From assembly GCA_958295665.1 (NCBI GenBank), contig OY282558.1, positions 458,195,995-458,259,994 of the forward strand: a stretch of 64,000 nucleotides of DNA, read 5' to 3'. Below, one piece after another: positions 63,997-64,000 of the stretch. The translations under genes were made by a program, and so were the position numbers. Origin of the DNA: Tipula vernalis. Its lineage: Eukaryota; Arthropoda; Insecta; Diptera; Tipulidae. The notes under the pieces are model-generated. The model did no database searches, was not told where the DNA came from, and saw only the letters and a list, made by a program, of their open reading frames with translations. How positions within the stretch are numbered: the stretch's first letter is position 1; each line of letters starts with the position of its first letter.

Positions 63997-64000
63997 ATGT
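63997..64000. repeat. Start of a further L unit cut by the window end
   Basis: The last four bases, ATGT, follow a CGAATCG-type tail, which everywhere else precedes an L head. The array therefore continues beyond the window. Confidence 0.7.

Larger units (their letters stand above)
1..64000. repeat. Satellite array of 151-bp and 181-bp monomers filling the window
   Basis: Every base belongs to a head-to-tail tandem repeat, and no inverted unit or foreign insertion was seen. Units were counted from the ATGTATGG anchor: 214 complete L (181 bp), 167 complete S (151 bp), and partial units at both ends. Only seven complete units depart from these lengths: three carry a 17-bp deletion, two a 1-bp deletion and two a 2-bp insertion. 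The basic pattern is the S-L dimer of 332 bp, interrupted by about 60 L-L and 14 S-S junctions. Neither 151 nor 181 is a multiple of three, so no reading frame is kept from unit to unit. This is satellite DNA by structure. A centromeric or other heterochromatic location is inferred from the class, not shown. Confidence 0.98.

Noticed and set aside
1..64000. CRISPR array
   Set aside because: Conserved boxes alternate with variable segments, but the variable segments fall into a few recurring states rather than unique spacers. Unit lengths of 151 and 181 bp are also far too long.
1..64000. Transposable element or SINE origin with terminal repeats or target-site duplications
   Set aside because: No terminal inverted repeats, poly(A) tract or target duplications are visible. 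The repeats are strictly head to tail with uniform junctions.
1..64000. Assignment to a named species or a known satellite family
   Set aside because: I do not recognise the monomer. Composition and structure fit many animals and other eukaryotes, and only a database search could decide.

Overview
The whole 64 kb window is one unbroken satellite DNA array. I found no protein-coding gene, RNA gene, transposon, CRISPR array, origin or unique flanking sequence. The array has two related monomers, all in the same orientation: a short unit S (151 bp) and a long unit L (181 bp), both about 39-40% G+C. Counting every unit from its ATGTATGG anchor gives 214 complete L and 167 complete S units, plus a partial unit at each end. 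The lengths close exactly: 94 + 214x181 + 167x151 - 49 (net of seven units with indels) + 4 = 64,000. A long, nearly pure, head-to-tail array with higher-order structure is typical of eukaryotic centromeric, pericentromeric or subtelomeric heterochromatin. An invertebrate is plausible, because CpG sites are well kept, but nothing in the window identifies the species.

Notation used in the entries: each token is an L unit at the stated start. c = TTTCGG middle and CTAATCT tail, then S. g = TTTTGG middle and CTAATCT tail, then S. e = CTAATCG tail, then an S with head GGAATAGC. e' = the same tail, then an S with head GGTATAGC. t = CTAGTCT tail, then S. b = TTATTCTA tail, then S. G = TTTTGG middle and CGAATCG tail, followed directly by another L. 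x = TTTCGG middle and CGAATCG tail, followed directly by another L. A = an L carrying the TTAAGATATC variant. SS = two S in a row. Unless stated, S units have the TTTTGG middle and the CGAATCG tail.

Layout. 1-6.4 kb: S-L dimers (332 bp) mixed with a 7-unit, 1,177-bp repeat. 6.4-17.3 kb: three tandem copies of a 22-unit, 3,682-bp higher-order repeat, with a further copy at 25.3-29.0 kb. 17.3-25.3 kb: mixed, including a second version of the 1,177-bp repeat. 29-38 kb: mostly regular dimers with CTAGTCT-marked units and recurrent copies of a 17-bp deletion. 38.3-49.2 kb: a different regime, a 664-bp L-L-S-S tetramer repeated 12 times. 49.2-64 kb: dimers with many private mutations, small indels and runs of seven and eight consecutive L units.

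The sequence records repeated unequal exchange. Monomers are mosaics of a few linked variants exchanged through two conserved boxes, then amplified locally as multimers of different size. The most notable result is the coexistence within 64 kb of at least three higher-order repeat families (1,177, 3,682 and 664 bp) built from the same two monomers. No undescribed gene system is visible.
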